DNA of 64,000 nucleotides, taken from assembly GCA_027382625.1 (NCBI GenBank), contig JAJKFJ010020768.1, positions 108,880-172,879 on the forward strand. Reading direction: 5' to 3'. This stretch comes from Tetmemena sp. SeJ-2015. Taxonomy: Eukaryota > Ciliophora > Spirotrichea > Sporadotrichida > Oxytrichidae. Position numbers and translations under genes: made by a program. The notes beneath the pieces are model-generated. The model saw only the letters and a program-made list of their open reading frames with translations. It had not been told where the DNA came from and made no database searches. Position 1 is the stretch's first letter. Every line of letters begins with the position of its first letter. Shown piece by piece: positions 1-11,700 of this stretch.

Positions 1-251
1 GTAGTGGATTGCAAGCTCTGAAGAATTCTTTTGAGTTTTTCAAAGTCAAATGAAAATCTAAACATGGAATCGAAGTCACCAGGGTCAACTGCAGTCAGCA
101 ATACAGATCCAGATGCTGGTGGGTTTATCGATGTTACCGCTTAATTAGCACTATAATCTTTGGGTTGAATAATTTAGCTTAGGACGTCAATCTCTGATGC
201 TTAGGGTGGTTGGCTCAAGGACAATGAGTTATTTTTTCTTATTATCTCCAT
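1..251 (-). CDS. N-terminal part of an unrecognised protein (runs off window)
   Basis: Reading the minus strand from the ATG whose complement is 249-251, with TAA/TAG as Gln, the frame stays open to base 1. It gives a Ser/Pro/Gln-rich start (MEIIRKNNSLSLSQPPQASE) followed by a more ordered stretch ending in FDFEKLKRILQSL. I do not recognise a family. Base composition is clearly less AT-rich than the 251-728 spacer behind it, which fits coding sequence. The rest lies outside the window. Confidence 0.6.
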
Positions 252-727
252 CTGAAGTAGTAGTTTCTGATTATTTATATGAATAACTTAATTTATTTAT
301 TCAATAAAGTTGAAAATGCGTTAATGATTGTAATTGAACATCAAACACAAATTATAAGCTATTGTTTTTAACTAAAATGAGATATAATTATTCCAAATCA
401 ATTATAGAAGGATCATCAATTAAGAAGAAACTAAGTTAATAAAATTCTTAATTAAGATTAAATCTTAAGTGATACTTTCTTCTATTTTCTAATTTATAAA
501 TTAAAACTTGAAAAGGTTATCAAAATAAATTAAATCAATTTTCTCTCTCTGAAATTCATATTTTATTTTTAAAAAATCTATTTAATTTGTACAATAATAA
601 ATCCTGCCTTTTTTGGCTTTCTAAGTTAGTTTTATGTTTGAGAGTTTTATTAGATTTTCAAAACTTATAAGAATCCTTATTTGCTTATACTATTATTTGA
701 TATATTTTCTATTAGCGAAAATGTGTT
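252..727. other. AT-rich intergenic spacer
   Basis: Very AT-rich, with stops in all frames and no recognisable domain or repeat. It separates the start of the gene at 1-251 from the end of the gene at 728-3265, both on the minus strand. It probably holds untranslated sequence and DNA eliminated from the somatic nucleus. Confidence 0.5.
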
Positions 728-3265
728 TCATTTTTCAACATCGGTGACTATCTGAACTTTAAGTTGCTCAATGTTAGTTTCAGTTTCAATGAAGTCTTCC
801 GAGGCTCCTGTGAAATGATATATATGGCGCTCAGTTACTGTTTGTTGCTCTACTCCACTTCTGAAAAAGTTTTGCTGCTACTGTTGCTGCTGGTGCAATA
901 GATCATCTTAGACATATATAATTTATAAAAGGTAGTATTAATGTAAAAAATTTATCTTTGATTTTCTTAAAGGTGGTTATGAAAGTGTCCTCTGAGTCAC
1001 AGAGAACTGTCGTTTTCTTTTTCTTGGGGAGGTTGTTATTGAACTATACGCTTGTGTCAATGCTAATGTTTCTATATATTATACTAAAATATATCACATC
1101 AATAACATCTGCTTGTGTTTTCATGAAGAAAGGCAGCCTACTGATAGATGAGTTTCTCAAACTCTAGTGCAATTTCGAGTTGCCTTTCATTCCAATCTTC
1201 ACAAGCTTTGTTGCCTCCCTGGTCCTGATAGTTGCAGGATTAAGTCTCATCCAAGATCAAATGGTTCTGCATGTTAGAGGTTCTTCTTCTCTGGTTAAGA
1301 GTTGCAGAGGAAGAACTAGGGACCTAGGTCTGAGTTTGGAAAGTGGTAGTTGTTCCTTTCTTTCCTCTAGGTAGTAAAGTCTACGCCATCAAATTGATAT
1401 CCAGCAAAAGATAAGAGTTAAAATAAATGAGCAAGGGAATCAGTTTCTCTTTCTGCAGGAGGGAGTTTTGTAAGTTCTCAATGTCTTAAGCAGAAAGTTC
1501 AAGAACCTTAGGATAAGTTTCTATAGACTCTTGCTGAGAATGTGAAGAGCTACCCGAATTTAAATCTAAATTTTACAAAAAGTGAGTGGTTTAAATTTAA
1601 GACCACATTAACACATGCCTCAAGAAGTCTTCCAAAGAATCCTCTCATACCTTGATTAAGAGTTTCATTTGCAAATCTTCTTACAAAGATACACTCTGAT
1701 ATGATTTCTGGATATTAAGTGGCCCAAACTACGTAAAGAGTTAATATATAATCAGCTAGGCAGATATATTTAAAGTTAACTGCTGTAGCTTTTCAAAATC
1801 AACTAAAGTCTAAATGCTTCTTGGGCTTCCATTAAGTGGAGATCTAGAAGGTGATTTGCCCATGCTAACTTTGTTAGTTGAAGTTTTAGTAGCTCTAATA
1901 TTAGAATTGAAAAGTGTACTGTTAGTGTGAGCATACTTATCATAAATAGAGTTAGTCTTCAGCTAGTAGCCATTCCAAAAGTCATCTATGTCTTTCCCTA
2001 ATTAGATTCTTAAGGCTTGATGAATTATGTCTAGCTTATCAGCTATTGCCATCTCCCACTTAATGCTCCTAAGCAACTTTATTGTCTCAGTATAAGGCTA
2101 ATGCAAACAACTAAAAAACTATTATAAATCAAAATGCCCTTAACCAATATCGTCGTCTCTGAAAACTAGCTATTACTGATCTTAGTTTGATTAAAATTCT
2201 AAGTCATCAATCAATTTCAGATTCATTACAGCATTATTCATTATATTTAAATACTTAATGTCTATGACTTTGTCTGATTGCTTTTGCTATTCTCTGTCAT
2301 GGACATTCAATTGAAACTTCCTGTCAATTTTTATGTCTGAAAGAAAGAGTGCCTTGTCTCTCATCATTTCTTCAAGACTTTTAACTTTAGACTCATGTGA
2401 GAGCGTAATTAAATTGATGACTAGCGCATAAAGGTCTCCATCTAAGAGCATGTTTGTCACAATCACTTCAAGGATGTCACTCCAAAGTTAACAAATAATT
2501 TATAACTGGTTTCGATAAAGCCAAGCAAGTAGAATTTAAAGATTGCCTCACTTACAGCCTTTATGATAAACTTGATGTCTCTGGTAAGATTATCATCTTC
2601 AGCTTTTAAATCAGCCTCAGAGATACCTCTCAGTAGTAAATTTCTGTACTATAGTATGAGGATTGATCTGATAAATATTATAAGCTGCCTTATAGGATGA
2701 TCGAACACATCTAACTGTCTCTTGATCAAGAGTAGCTATTGTATATCAATATTGAGTGAGGAAGTGAATCCTGTAGAAAGAAGATTTGAAGTAGGGTTGC
2801 TTGGATTTGGAAGGTAATGATTATCTTGCTGCAGATACTTTTTCTATCTCTGCTGCATTTTGTCGTAGTCAATACCACTCATCTTTTGCTTAGATATGAG
2901 TTTGAGTATTTTATCTAGGTTTATTTAGCTCACGTATTCTTTGAGGAGCCTTGTTTCTTTATCCTTGGATGCAACTTTAAGCTGACTCATATAATTCAAA
3001 TAGCAGTCTCTGTTCCTCAAATCTGAGTTTAGAGCAAATTTCTCTCTTAATTCATTCAACCAATTCTAAAGAGGAAATTTAGTGAGATAGAAATGATAAG
3101 GATTTATATCAATAGAGATGATCGTAATTTAAATCTTACATATTAGGTGAATTTAGTTTGAGCGCAGCAGTTTTTCTTTCCTTTCCTCTTTGACGCCTCA
3201 GTCGAACAGCTTGAAGCTCTTTCTCCGAGCATAGAAGTAGAAAGAGTTCCATTTTGCAACTCCAT
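728..3265 (-). CDS. Unrecognised protein of about 700 residues, in at least five MDSs
   Basis: The start ATG is at 3263-3265 (MELQNGTLSTSMLGERASS). A GTAAGA...TTTAG intron at about 3072-3142 joins QY to NWLNELREKF. The frame then runs through a helical region to 2507, across a 14-bp IES (pointer GTTA) into ETSQLWSDILEVIVTNMLLD, and on to about 1790. After another, unresolved IES comes RRFANETLNQGMRGFFGRLLE, then a 31-bp IES (pointer ATTTAAA) that restores VLNLNSGSSSHSQ. It ends with a poly-Gln stretch and TGA at 728-730. The middle helices (ADKLDIIHQALRI) faintly recall VPS9-type Rab GEF bundles, but I would not assign that function. The junctions near 905-1130 are unresolved. Confidence 0.7.
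1559..1596 (-). other. IES, 31 bp, pointer ATTTAAA
   Basis: Complement copies of the 7-bp pointer are at 1559-1565 and 1590-1596. Deleting 31 bp joins VVLNLN to SGSSSHSQQES in frame; without it the reading frames on the two sides do not match. Confidence 0.8.
2489..2506 (-). other. IES, 14 bp, pointer GTTA
   Basis: On the minus strand GTTA occurs at both ends of an AT-rich insert (TAAC on plus at 2489-2492 and 2503-2506). Unspliced, the frame hits TGA shortly after. Removing one pointer and the insert gives IETSQLWSDILEV and a frame that stays open for over 600 bp. Confidence 0.8.
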
Positions 3266-3373
3266 AAAATCTTATTGCCTATGAGTCTACCAATCTTTGA
3301 AAAATTGTTACACCCTTTTATGAAAGACTCTATCCATATGCAAATAGAAAATAGTTAAAGCATAAATTTATTG

Positions 3374-3721
3374 TCAATCCATATGGCTGCAATCCCTCAT
3401 AGTTTGATTGCTCTCTCTTCCATCAATATTTGGGTTGACCTGATTGATTTCATTGTGTATTTCCGTGTAAGCTTTTGTGGCTGCTGCACCGACTGCAGTT
3501 GTCGCGTCAGAGCAAGATGCTTGCAGATTAGTTTGCCCCGCGCAATTCTATATCTCTGAGTCAATATATTAATTTGATTTTAAACTATGATCACCATTAA
3601 GGAGATTTGTGTGATTAGAGGGAGCGCGAGATGTCTTTATAGATTGCTTTGTGCTTTTGTTAATGGTTTTATATTTTTAGTTGTCTGACTTTTCCACTCC
3701 TGAGGAGCTTTTATTACCCAT
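3374..3721 (-). CDS. Small protein with N-myristoylation-type start, 115 aa
   Basis: One uninterrupted frame of 116 codons from ATG (3719-3721) to TGA (3374-3376), with several TAA/TAG Gln codons. The protein begins MGNKSSSGVEKSD, which has the Gly2 and Ser/Lys pattern of an N-myristoylation signal (established motif; modification is inference). The rest is Ser/Asn/Thr-rich and hydrophilic with an Ala-rich patch (TTAVGAAATKAY). There is no membrane segment and no recognised domain. No IES is visible. A peripheral membrane role is possible but unproven. Confidence 0.6.
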
Positions 3722-3963
3722 AGTTGAACAAGATTATTGAATTAGAGGAAATTGTTATAATATCAAAATTGCCTATTTATTGGATATTTTTATATTCAAT
3801 CTATTACAAAAGTGCAAGATATTTTAATATGATTAGGATAATTGGTTTGTGTTTAGAATAGATATTTTAAAATGAAAATGAGTGGGAGCAATAATCTTCA
3901 ATAAACTTATTATTCTGTATTTGCACAGCGATTAGTTGCTCTTTCGTGACTCAATTTCAGATT

Positions 3964-5080
3964 TCAAGTTAAAATTTATCTCATTTTAAAAAAGTAATCC
4001 AGTGAATCTATAGAGTTGGAAAATGTTTCTAAATAGTTGAGTAATGAGATATCTTCATCACCTTCACTTTAGCTAAAGGCTTTATGAGTTGCATATCCTG
4101 ATTAGAGAGTTCAAATGAGAACTAAGATAAGTTAAAAAAAGAATAAGATATTGCTTGCTTATAACGAACCATGCTAAATTTTGATCTTTCAAAAAGGATG
4201 AAGCTTTCCTCCCAAGATTAGAAAATAGATGCTTATTTCAAGTTATGATATTAATTTTCAGAGCTTTTCAATTCTAGAGGTTCATCTTATAGCAATTATT
4301 TCCCTTGATTATTCTCGAAACCAAAATTTGATTGATCTATGCCTTAAATGAGAAGAGTATCATCATAAGCTGGATTATTAGTACTAAAAAGCAGGCTAAT
4401 GTCATTTTAAGGACCATTTATTTACTCGTATTGCTAAAATTAAGGTCAAGGTAATATCTTTTAGTCTACGCTGACATTTAGGGATTATTTTTACTTTAAT
4501 TATTGACATGAGCGAGCCTCAATGTCCAGAAAATGTTTTTGCCTTGAGATACTTATTTCTTCAGGACAATTAATTTTCTTCCCCTATTCAGGAATTTTTC
4601 AATAATTTAAATATAAACTTTATCAGGAAGTATTTGAAAGATGACATTGATAATTTTTCCAAGAATGCTAGAACACTTCCAGCATCTAATCTATTTCTCT
4701 TCACAAATAGTTTTATTAAAATAATTAAATTAAATTTATTTTATTAAATTAGTTGCTGAGATAGCTTTCAAATCTGTATTTATAGATTCAAGATTGAAGG
4801 TATCATTCAAAGATTATCTCACAGTATGTTCGTAAAATTCTTCTTGCCATTTTAGAAAATAAGTGCCTTCTGTTTTCAAAAGCTTAAACCTCTCTTAATC
4901 TTCTTCACTAATGAGTTAAAATAAGATATAAGCAAGTTCAAGTCCTAAGAGTTTTTGTATCAACTTGCGATTTTGAATTAAGTTTGTTCCAGGTGCAAGA
5001 CAAGCTAAACATTACTTGCATATTATAAGCCACAAGTGGTCTCTACTGCGAACTTCTCTCTACAGATAATGTGAGTTCAT
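3964..5080 (-). CDS. Unrecognised protein in three or more MDSs
   Basis: Proposed start ATG at 5078-5080 (MNSHYLQREVRSRDHLWLII). A long open frame contains RKLIQKLLGLELAYILFQL and EDQERFKLLKTEGTYFLKW. The coding frame changes near 4385 (into NNPAYDDTLLIQGIDQSNFG) and again near 4110 (into GYATHKAFSQSEGDEDISLL), which implies IESs. The last frame ends with TGA at 3964-3966. The first 60 residues have a faint MyTH4-like look, too weak to name. Only about 90 bp separates it from the end of the PHD gene at 5170, so it could instead be a further 3' part of that gene; I saw no junction that joins them. Confidence 0.45.
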
Positions 5081-5169
5081 CTCAAATAATTTATTATAAA
5101 TCTCTTTGCACTCAACAATTATTTATTTCAGAAGTATATTTATGAAGTATTTTACAAAATTATCTTAGA

Positions 5170-8100
5170 TCAAACTGGAATTGAAAACTCATCTATAAAC
5201 CCTTAGTTGTTGCTAAAGTCTTCACTCATATTTTGCTGACTAATTGCTAATTAATTCCTGAACTTCATTTCTACAAGAGTCTTTCTCTGCTGCTCTCTTT
5301 CTTCGACAGAGAATGGATTTACTAAGCCTTTAAGATACTTGAAGATCTCTCTTGATTCCATAACATCCACTCCAAGCATAGCTCTCAGCTTCGGATGTCG
5401 TGATACATTATAGTGATGACACTGCAAATCGACGAGGTCATTATCGTTGCAGAAGTTTACAAAAGAATTCAGTACTTCTCTTCTCGTGCAAGGTGATCTT
5501 AACTTGAAAAGCTGTTGTAATTCAGGGCGAACATCATACATTATGTTCTCTCCTGCATTCATTCTTAATCTTAAGCCGAAGTCTTGTCTGAGTTCTGGCC
5601 TCACCTGCATATACTACTTTACTTCCATTATGTCAGTCGGGGCAGCATTATTTGCCAAATAAGTAGTAGATGGATTTTCTACGCTCATTTAAGAGAGTTC
5701 CTAATTAAGGCATGTACTTCTGTCGAGCTGCTAGTCGTGCATCATTTGAATTTTTTCTTTAAAAGACATTCGACCTCTCTTCTTAGTCTCTCTGTGCTCT
5801 CTGTGAAAGTAGTATTTAGTTGTATCAGGATAGAGTTCAAGCGCTTCCATTTTATCCTCGTACTGATGTTGGGCCACTTATTCGAAGTTTGAAACCTCAT
5901 CCATTCGAGAAGGTATTAACTTATCTAAAAATTGATTAGGAGGAGCGAATTAAGTTTTAGGCTTTGGACCTCTTTTCTTTTAAGGTTGCTAGTTCATCTG
6001 AGAATATTGCTACTACTACTATTAAAAATGTTTTTAGGAATACTACTAATTCTACTGTGAGTTCATATTATTCTACCCATAGGACATAAAGGATTGAGGT
6101 TCGTTAAAAGCCCCTCCAATACCTCCTGCTGGATCCATGCAGCTCAAGATAGAATATTGTCCCTCATTGTTATTCATCATACCATTTCCGTAATCTTGAA
6201 ATTCACTTAGAGGATTAGCATTTTGGTTCTGCTGCTTTTAATCGGATACATCAAGATTAATTTGAATAGCCTTCTTTCTTCCTCTTCGCTTTCCACCTGA
6301 GCTTGCCTGAGAATACATTGAATGATTGTCCATGACTATAGAGTTCTAACCCATGTCTAAGGGGTTTCCATTTTTATGAGAATCCATTTGGGAATTTTTC
6401 TACTGCTAATCTGCGTGCTGTAGAAATATATTGGTGCTTTAAGATTTTGAAGAGCTCTGTTTATTTAAAGGTTCATCATTTTCCGCCAATTATTAGAGCA
6501 CACTACCCTCCTCTTGAGTGTTATTAAAAAAATCATCAGGTTTCTCAAAGTGATCAAAGGTTTCCTCTTCAGGATTAGCATTATAGAGTTGAAAATCATT
6601 CATACGATCATCCTCATCGGAGCCAGGATTACCAGTGAACTCTGTCATGAAAGAGGGCATATCTGGGTTATCCTCTAGATCTCTGAAAAGCTTTGTGTGC
6701 TTTGAACAATAAACTTTAGGCTCTCCTGTCATCTCATCACTTTGCTTATCTTTCATCGTCTCGTATTCAGTGATAAGTCCTCTTTCAATTGCGCATCTAA
6801 CATGAAAATTCTTTCTGCAGTTGTACTCACACTATAAGGTTTAAATAAAGGATTTAAAGGAGTTTACAGTCATAGTTTTTCAATTTTGTCCTTGATTTCT
6901 GCAGTAGCAACATTTGCTTCGAGTTTAATAATTCTTCTAAATAAGCATCACATCCATCCTGGTCCTATGATAAAGTTAAGAATTTTAGAAAGAAGCCTTA
7001 CTCGTCCTTAAATTTATAGCTGGAGTGCCAAAAAATGCAAGCTAAGTGGACCCATCCTACAAAGACTGCTTTCTTCTAATTTCGATCTATATAGATCAAG
7101 ATACCCTTAAACTCGTCACAAAATTTGCATCGATATTTTTCATAATCCTGCAAATCGTTGTCCATAAAATACTTGCATCTCTCGCATATAAAACTGTCAA
7201 AATTAACTTTTCCGTTTCGAGACGAGTAAAGCAATTTTCTCCCATGACATCGTACATGACAAGCAGATAGGCACAGTTCACAGTAAATTATCTTATTTTC
7301 TTCATAAGATACCTTTGAGAGACAGCAATCACACTAAAGATCTCCAGTCTCAGGATTATTAGTCAAGTTGATAGCTTTCTCATACCTAATTCTAAGTTCT
7401 TCATACTCCTACAAAAGTCCTGTCCCTAAAACTGTATTAGTAATTGGAGCATACTCATTGTAAGCGTTTGCAGTCATTGGGTCATCTAGGATCTCACTTT
7501 CAAGTGCCTCTTTGAATTATTGTTTCTGAAGTATGGCAGTCTTTCTTGCTATCTCTTATTCCTTAGTTTCATTTCGCATCTCTTGAATTTATGAAAGATG
7601 GCTTTCCACCTCTTCAACTTGGAGTTTTCGACTCAACTCTGCATTTATAGGATTTACTCTCACTTTGTTCCCTCTTCCTGAAATAGTGGAGAGAGGATTT
7701 GACAATTCTGATCCACCCTCAAATCCAGACCAACTTTTGTATTCTTTAGTTCCTAAAGTTAGTTTCGATCCTTCATTATTACCTGATGCTAAATTTAAAA
7801 ATGTATAATCTCTTTGCTTCCTCTTTTACTGATCCTTCAGCTCCTTCTATTCCTTCTAGGCTGAGATAGTTTGCTTCTCTATTAAATTTCCTCTTAAAGG
7901 TGTGAAAGCTGAGGATAGTCTCTCATGATAGCTAGAGCCTTCCTCGACATTTTAAGAAAGAGGTAGAGTAGGTTCCATTTATTAAGAAGTTCTATCTGGA
8001 ATCTTTTTAGCTAAAAGTAAGTCAAGATCTTTGTTAAGCTTAGAGGAATTTTTATTTTCATACTCCATAGGGGTATCAAATTTAGCGAAGGGACTGGTTA

Positions 8101-8512
8101 GGTTATTTGGGTCATAGCTGAACTTTTCAAATCCAGTTCCATAGTTCTGAAACGTATTCAGCTAACTTGATTAGGCAGCATTGACTCCCATGCAGCTAAA
8201 GTTATTTTGAAAGCTATTCTACTCAGAAACAAACCCTCCCTTAATTCCAGCTCCAATTTTGCTTATACTCGTATTATTTTGTTGTAAAAGCTTAGAATTA
8301 GTCTCTTGGATTATTGATTAGACCTTTTGGTTTGAAACTCTGGGAGTGAAATTCTGCTCGAGTGTTTTTGAAACTTGTTCGGATCAGCGTCTGCGGTCTG
8401 AACTTGTCACTGAAGACTGAGATAGATTAATCATGGAGAGTGGTGTCTCGTTTTATTAGTGGAAATTAGAGAGACTGGCTTGTATAGTTTAAAGGAAAGA
8501 TTTCTAATCCAT
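5170..8512 (-). CDS. PHD / extended-PHD protein with SWIB-like C-terminus
   Basis: Start ATG at 8510-8512 (MDQKSFLQTIQASL); stop TGA at 5170-5172; roughly 1090 residues. The first half is Asn/Ser/Gln-rich with charged helices. A PHD finger follows (CDCCLSKVSYEENKIIYCEL, then ACHVRCHG and ICERCKYF). Next are a zinc knuckle (RCKFCDEFKG), VHLACIFW, and the extended PHD half (CEYNCRKNFHVRCAIERG ... VYCSKH). This is the PZP arrangement of BRPF/JADE/AF10 proteins, which bind histone H3 tails and DNA. Near the C-terminus is a SWIB/MDM2-like block (TRREVLNSFVNFCNDNDL ... HPKLRAMLG ... EIFKYL), as in SMARCD/BAF60. Acidic and Gln-rich linkers lie between. Two IESs are proposed. A role as a nuclear chromatin reader is inference from the domains. 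Confidence 0.75.
6829..6868 (-). other. IES, 37 bp, pointer TGT, inside the extended PHD finger
   Basis: Pointer complements (ACA) lie at 6829-6831 and 6866-6868. Removal turns NYDCKLLQILYLNLIV-stop into NYDCEYNCRKNFHVRCA, the exact Cys spacing of an extended PHD. The insert starts GTAAAC and ends TATAG like an intron, but splicing at those sites gives the wrong frame. Confidence 0.65.
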
Positions 8513-8725
8513 AGCTTATATTAAAATAGGATTGGTCAATTAGAACTTAAAAAGGTTACAAAAACAAATATGAGTAACTTAAGGAATCTTGTGAGAAGAA
8601 ACTCTTAAATATTCAATTAAATTCGAGAGATCTGTTTGCTACAATCATTTAAAAATCAAATAAAGGGTGAAATAACCATCAAATTAGCTAAATTTGTAGA
8701 AATTTAAGAAAGATAGATAACTTAA

Positions 8726-11700
8726 TCAAGAGGCTTCGTCGTCACAGATATTAGCTTCAAAAGCTTTTCTAAACACGACCTTGTGTTTATTGAACTAAAT
8801 TATCTTCCCTATAGCGTCATAGTCCTTAAAAGATTGCAGGAACTTGCGAGTCTGTTCTTAAGCACTCGCATTCAATCCACTAGCTCCCCCATTTAATGAA
8901 AATATTAAATATTTATTAAATGCAATAATAAAACCTCTTTTAATTGTTCGTGGCAGAGCTCTTAGAATCAGAGCGTACCTTAAACTGGCCTCGACCTTAA
9001 GATGAGCCGCTTCCCATTACTTAAAGCCTGGGATTTACAGTCACTCTCTTTGATGCGTTATCAAAATCATCAGATGGAGTACGCCCTGATGATCCTTAAC
9101 CAATTATCCTATAAATTATAATATATCTAGTTACAAATTAGTTAGTGAGAAGGGGTCGGTTAAAGATAAAAACTTGATCGTCTATTTCTTCCATTCTAAA
9201 TATTAAAATGATATAAAAATTAAAAATAATCTAGTCGATCAATTTTTTCACAAGTCCTCCTTGCTTTTGCAACTAATTAGATATTAAATCTGCTGCTAAG
9301 GTCTGCTCGTTCTTTAAGGTTTAAAGTTGTAGAGGGGAGTTTTAAAAGTTTGTGGTGACTTGACTGTTTCGGTTGCTGCTATTAGAATTTACCCCTCCGC
9401 CTATAGTTTCTCTACGTTGAGAATCTATTAATAATTTAACTTAAGTATCAAAATTCAATATTTAATGAATTGACCTGAACAATTTTGAACCCCTCTGATG
9501 AAGTTGCATTCTTTTTTTTATCTTTGGCGGCTTTGAAAGCTACGAAATCCTCCGGAGTAGAGAATAAAAATTTGATGTAATTTCAAATAAATATCTTGCG
9601 ATCTAGTTAGCCCTCTTAAAGTTTATTCTTAGCTTAGAAGTAGCGTTTGAAATCATCCACTTTCTCGTGCAAGTAGATCTTTTTCTCAAATTCCCTTTTC
9701 TCTTGTTTATAGCGAATCCAAAATTATTTACCACTCGTCTCTCTGTCAGCCATTACCATCCCTACTTAATGAAACTAAGGAGGCTTTGGATTTATGAGCT
9801 CTTCTGTGAGTGCTTTAAATAAACTAAAGCCTATAAATTTCATGTAGCTGTGACACTCTTGACAGTTGCTTGTGCCTAAGCTGCAGCTGCTGCTTGACTA
9901 GAAGCTGATTGTAGCTTTAGCTGAGTCATAATAGAGCGTTTGAAGAAATTCTCCACAGACTTACTAATATTCTTGCTTATTGCTTCTTGCGATCCAGTGT
10001 TCTCTTTAAAGAAATCATCTTCAAGAGTTACCTTCTTCTGCTCGTTTATTTGCATTATTCGAGAGAGGTTATTCCTAACGTAATTCACAATATAATTATT
10101 CCATTAAACTATAATTAACTTTGCCACTTCCTTCGAAGTTGGCGTAGTCTTCTATGTTTACTTTCGGCTTGCTAATGCTAATTGGGGAGCTAGTGTGAAT
10201 GGTATTTATCCTTTATAGACCCGCATTTATGCTTTTGTGTGATCGAGAAGAGTTAAAGTTTAGCAGGTTATTAGTCTGAATAAACTCAGTAGATAAATTA
10301 ATTCATGTAAAAATTATCAATTGTAAGTTTATCCCCTTTGCCAGACTCATTTTTCTATCCTGATTCTTTTTCATCCAGTCTCTTTAAATGCTATTAGCCT
10401 AATTGTGACACTCTCTGGGTGACTGGAGAATTTTAAACTGTCATTGATGATTTGCCTTAAAGTTTATTGTACCCAAGAAATTCATCCGAATTCGGTAAAG
10501 CTTTGGCTGACCTTGGAGAGGCACTTTCTTCAGATTCATCTATTTATGGCTCCAAAATTTAAGAGCTTCTAACTGTTTTAGCTCTGTTTATGGATTAATC
10601 ATGGCTTGAAGTAGCTCCAGAAACTTAGATATGTCTTTTCTTCGATTAACTGCCTGCAAGATCAGTCTAAAACCTCATTAAGATTCAATTTTATACATGT
10701 AATAATTAATTCTATCTCATAATTAATTGTAGGTGGCATCTGAAGGTAATCTTCAAGCTCTTATTTATTCAAATCTGCTTCAACTTAACTTACTCTCTTC
10801 TGATAATTCTTGCCAAATAGATCAAATGTAACTTTCTTTTTCAAAATTTCAGTCATCAATTTCTGAATTGCTAAGTTAACTCCCTCCTCATCTAGATTCA
10901 AATCTTGCTTCATCTTTTCTTTTAGACAAGTTCTTCAGAATTTCCTTATATCGATCTCTAGAACAGCTTCACAAAGAGAACTTGCAAGTAATCACTCTAA
11001 GGCAACTATTCTTGAGATAAGGACATGCAAGTCTTATAATAAAAGGAGGCTTGAGACTTCTCTCCAGCACACTCCAAAATAAAGCCTTTCAAAAACAATG
11101 CTAAGATATGATTGAGCTGTAATCTATCTTCATCGCCCTCTAAAATGAAATCAGTTCTTGGTCTCTATCTCTTTTGCATTTGAGACAAAATTAGGCTCTC
11201 TATTTTGGTGAGAGATTTGAGAACTTTCTCTATTAGCTTGCGAGAATTTCCGAGACTTTTATCATTTTTATAAAATGATGCTTGTGAAAAAGCATGAAAA
11301 ACCTTATCGATAAGCACAGTTGATTAGAGGAGAGTATACTCTGATTCAAACTGAATATGCTTGATCTTCGCTCCACTGAATTAATTATCACCCTAGCTCT
11401 TAATTTATTTTTTCCACAGTTTGTATTCTTAGAACATATCTTTGAAGATGTTTTACATTTCTAGCATCTCCTAGCACAACTCTGAATTATCACTGAGCTA
11501 GAGATTCTTCGTAGTAGTTGTATTATAAGATCCCAAATTTATCTTTAAATTTGATCGCTCTGTGTTATTCTTGGATTAACTTAGCTTGGTCTATTATGTC
11601 GATGTCTTATCATTTAGAGGACTTAATATGAGTTTGATTCTAATTGCCATTAGTTTGAGCTTTTTAAAAGTGAAGTTGGATTCCTTTATCCTTTTGGCCA

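Noticed and set aside
1180..1374. Plus-strand frames such as 1180-1374, 5447-5892, 7046-7270 and 41947-42324 (minus)
   Set aside because: They are shadows of conserved or Gln-codon-bearing frames on the opposite strand.
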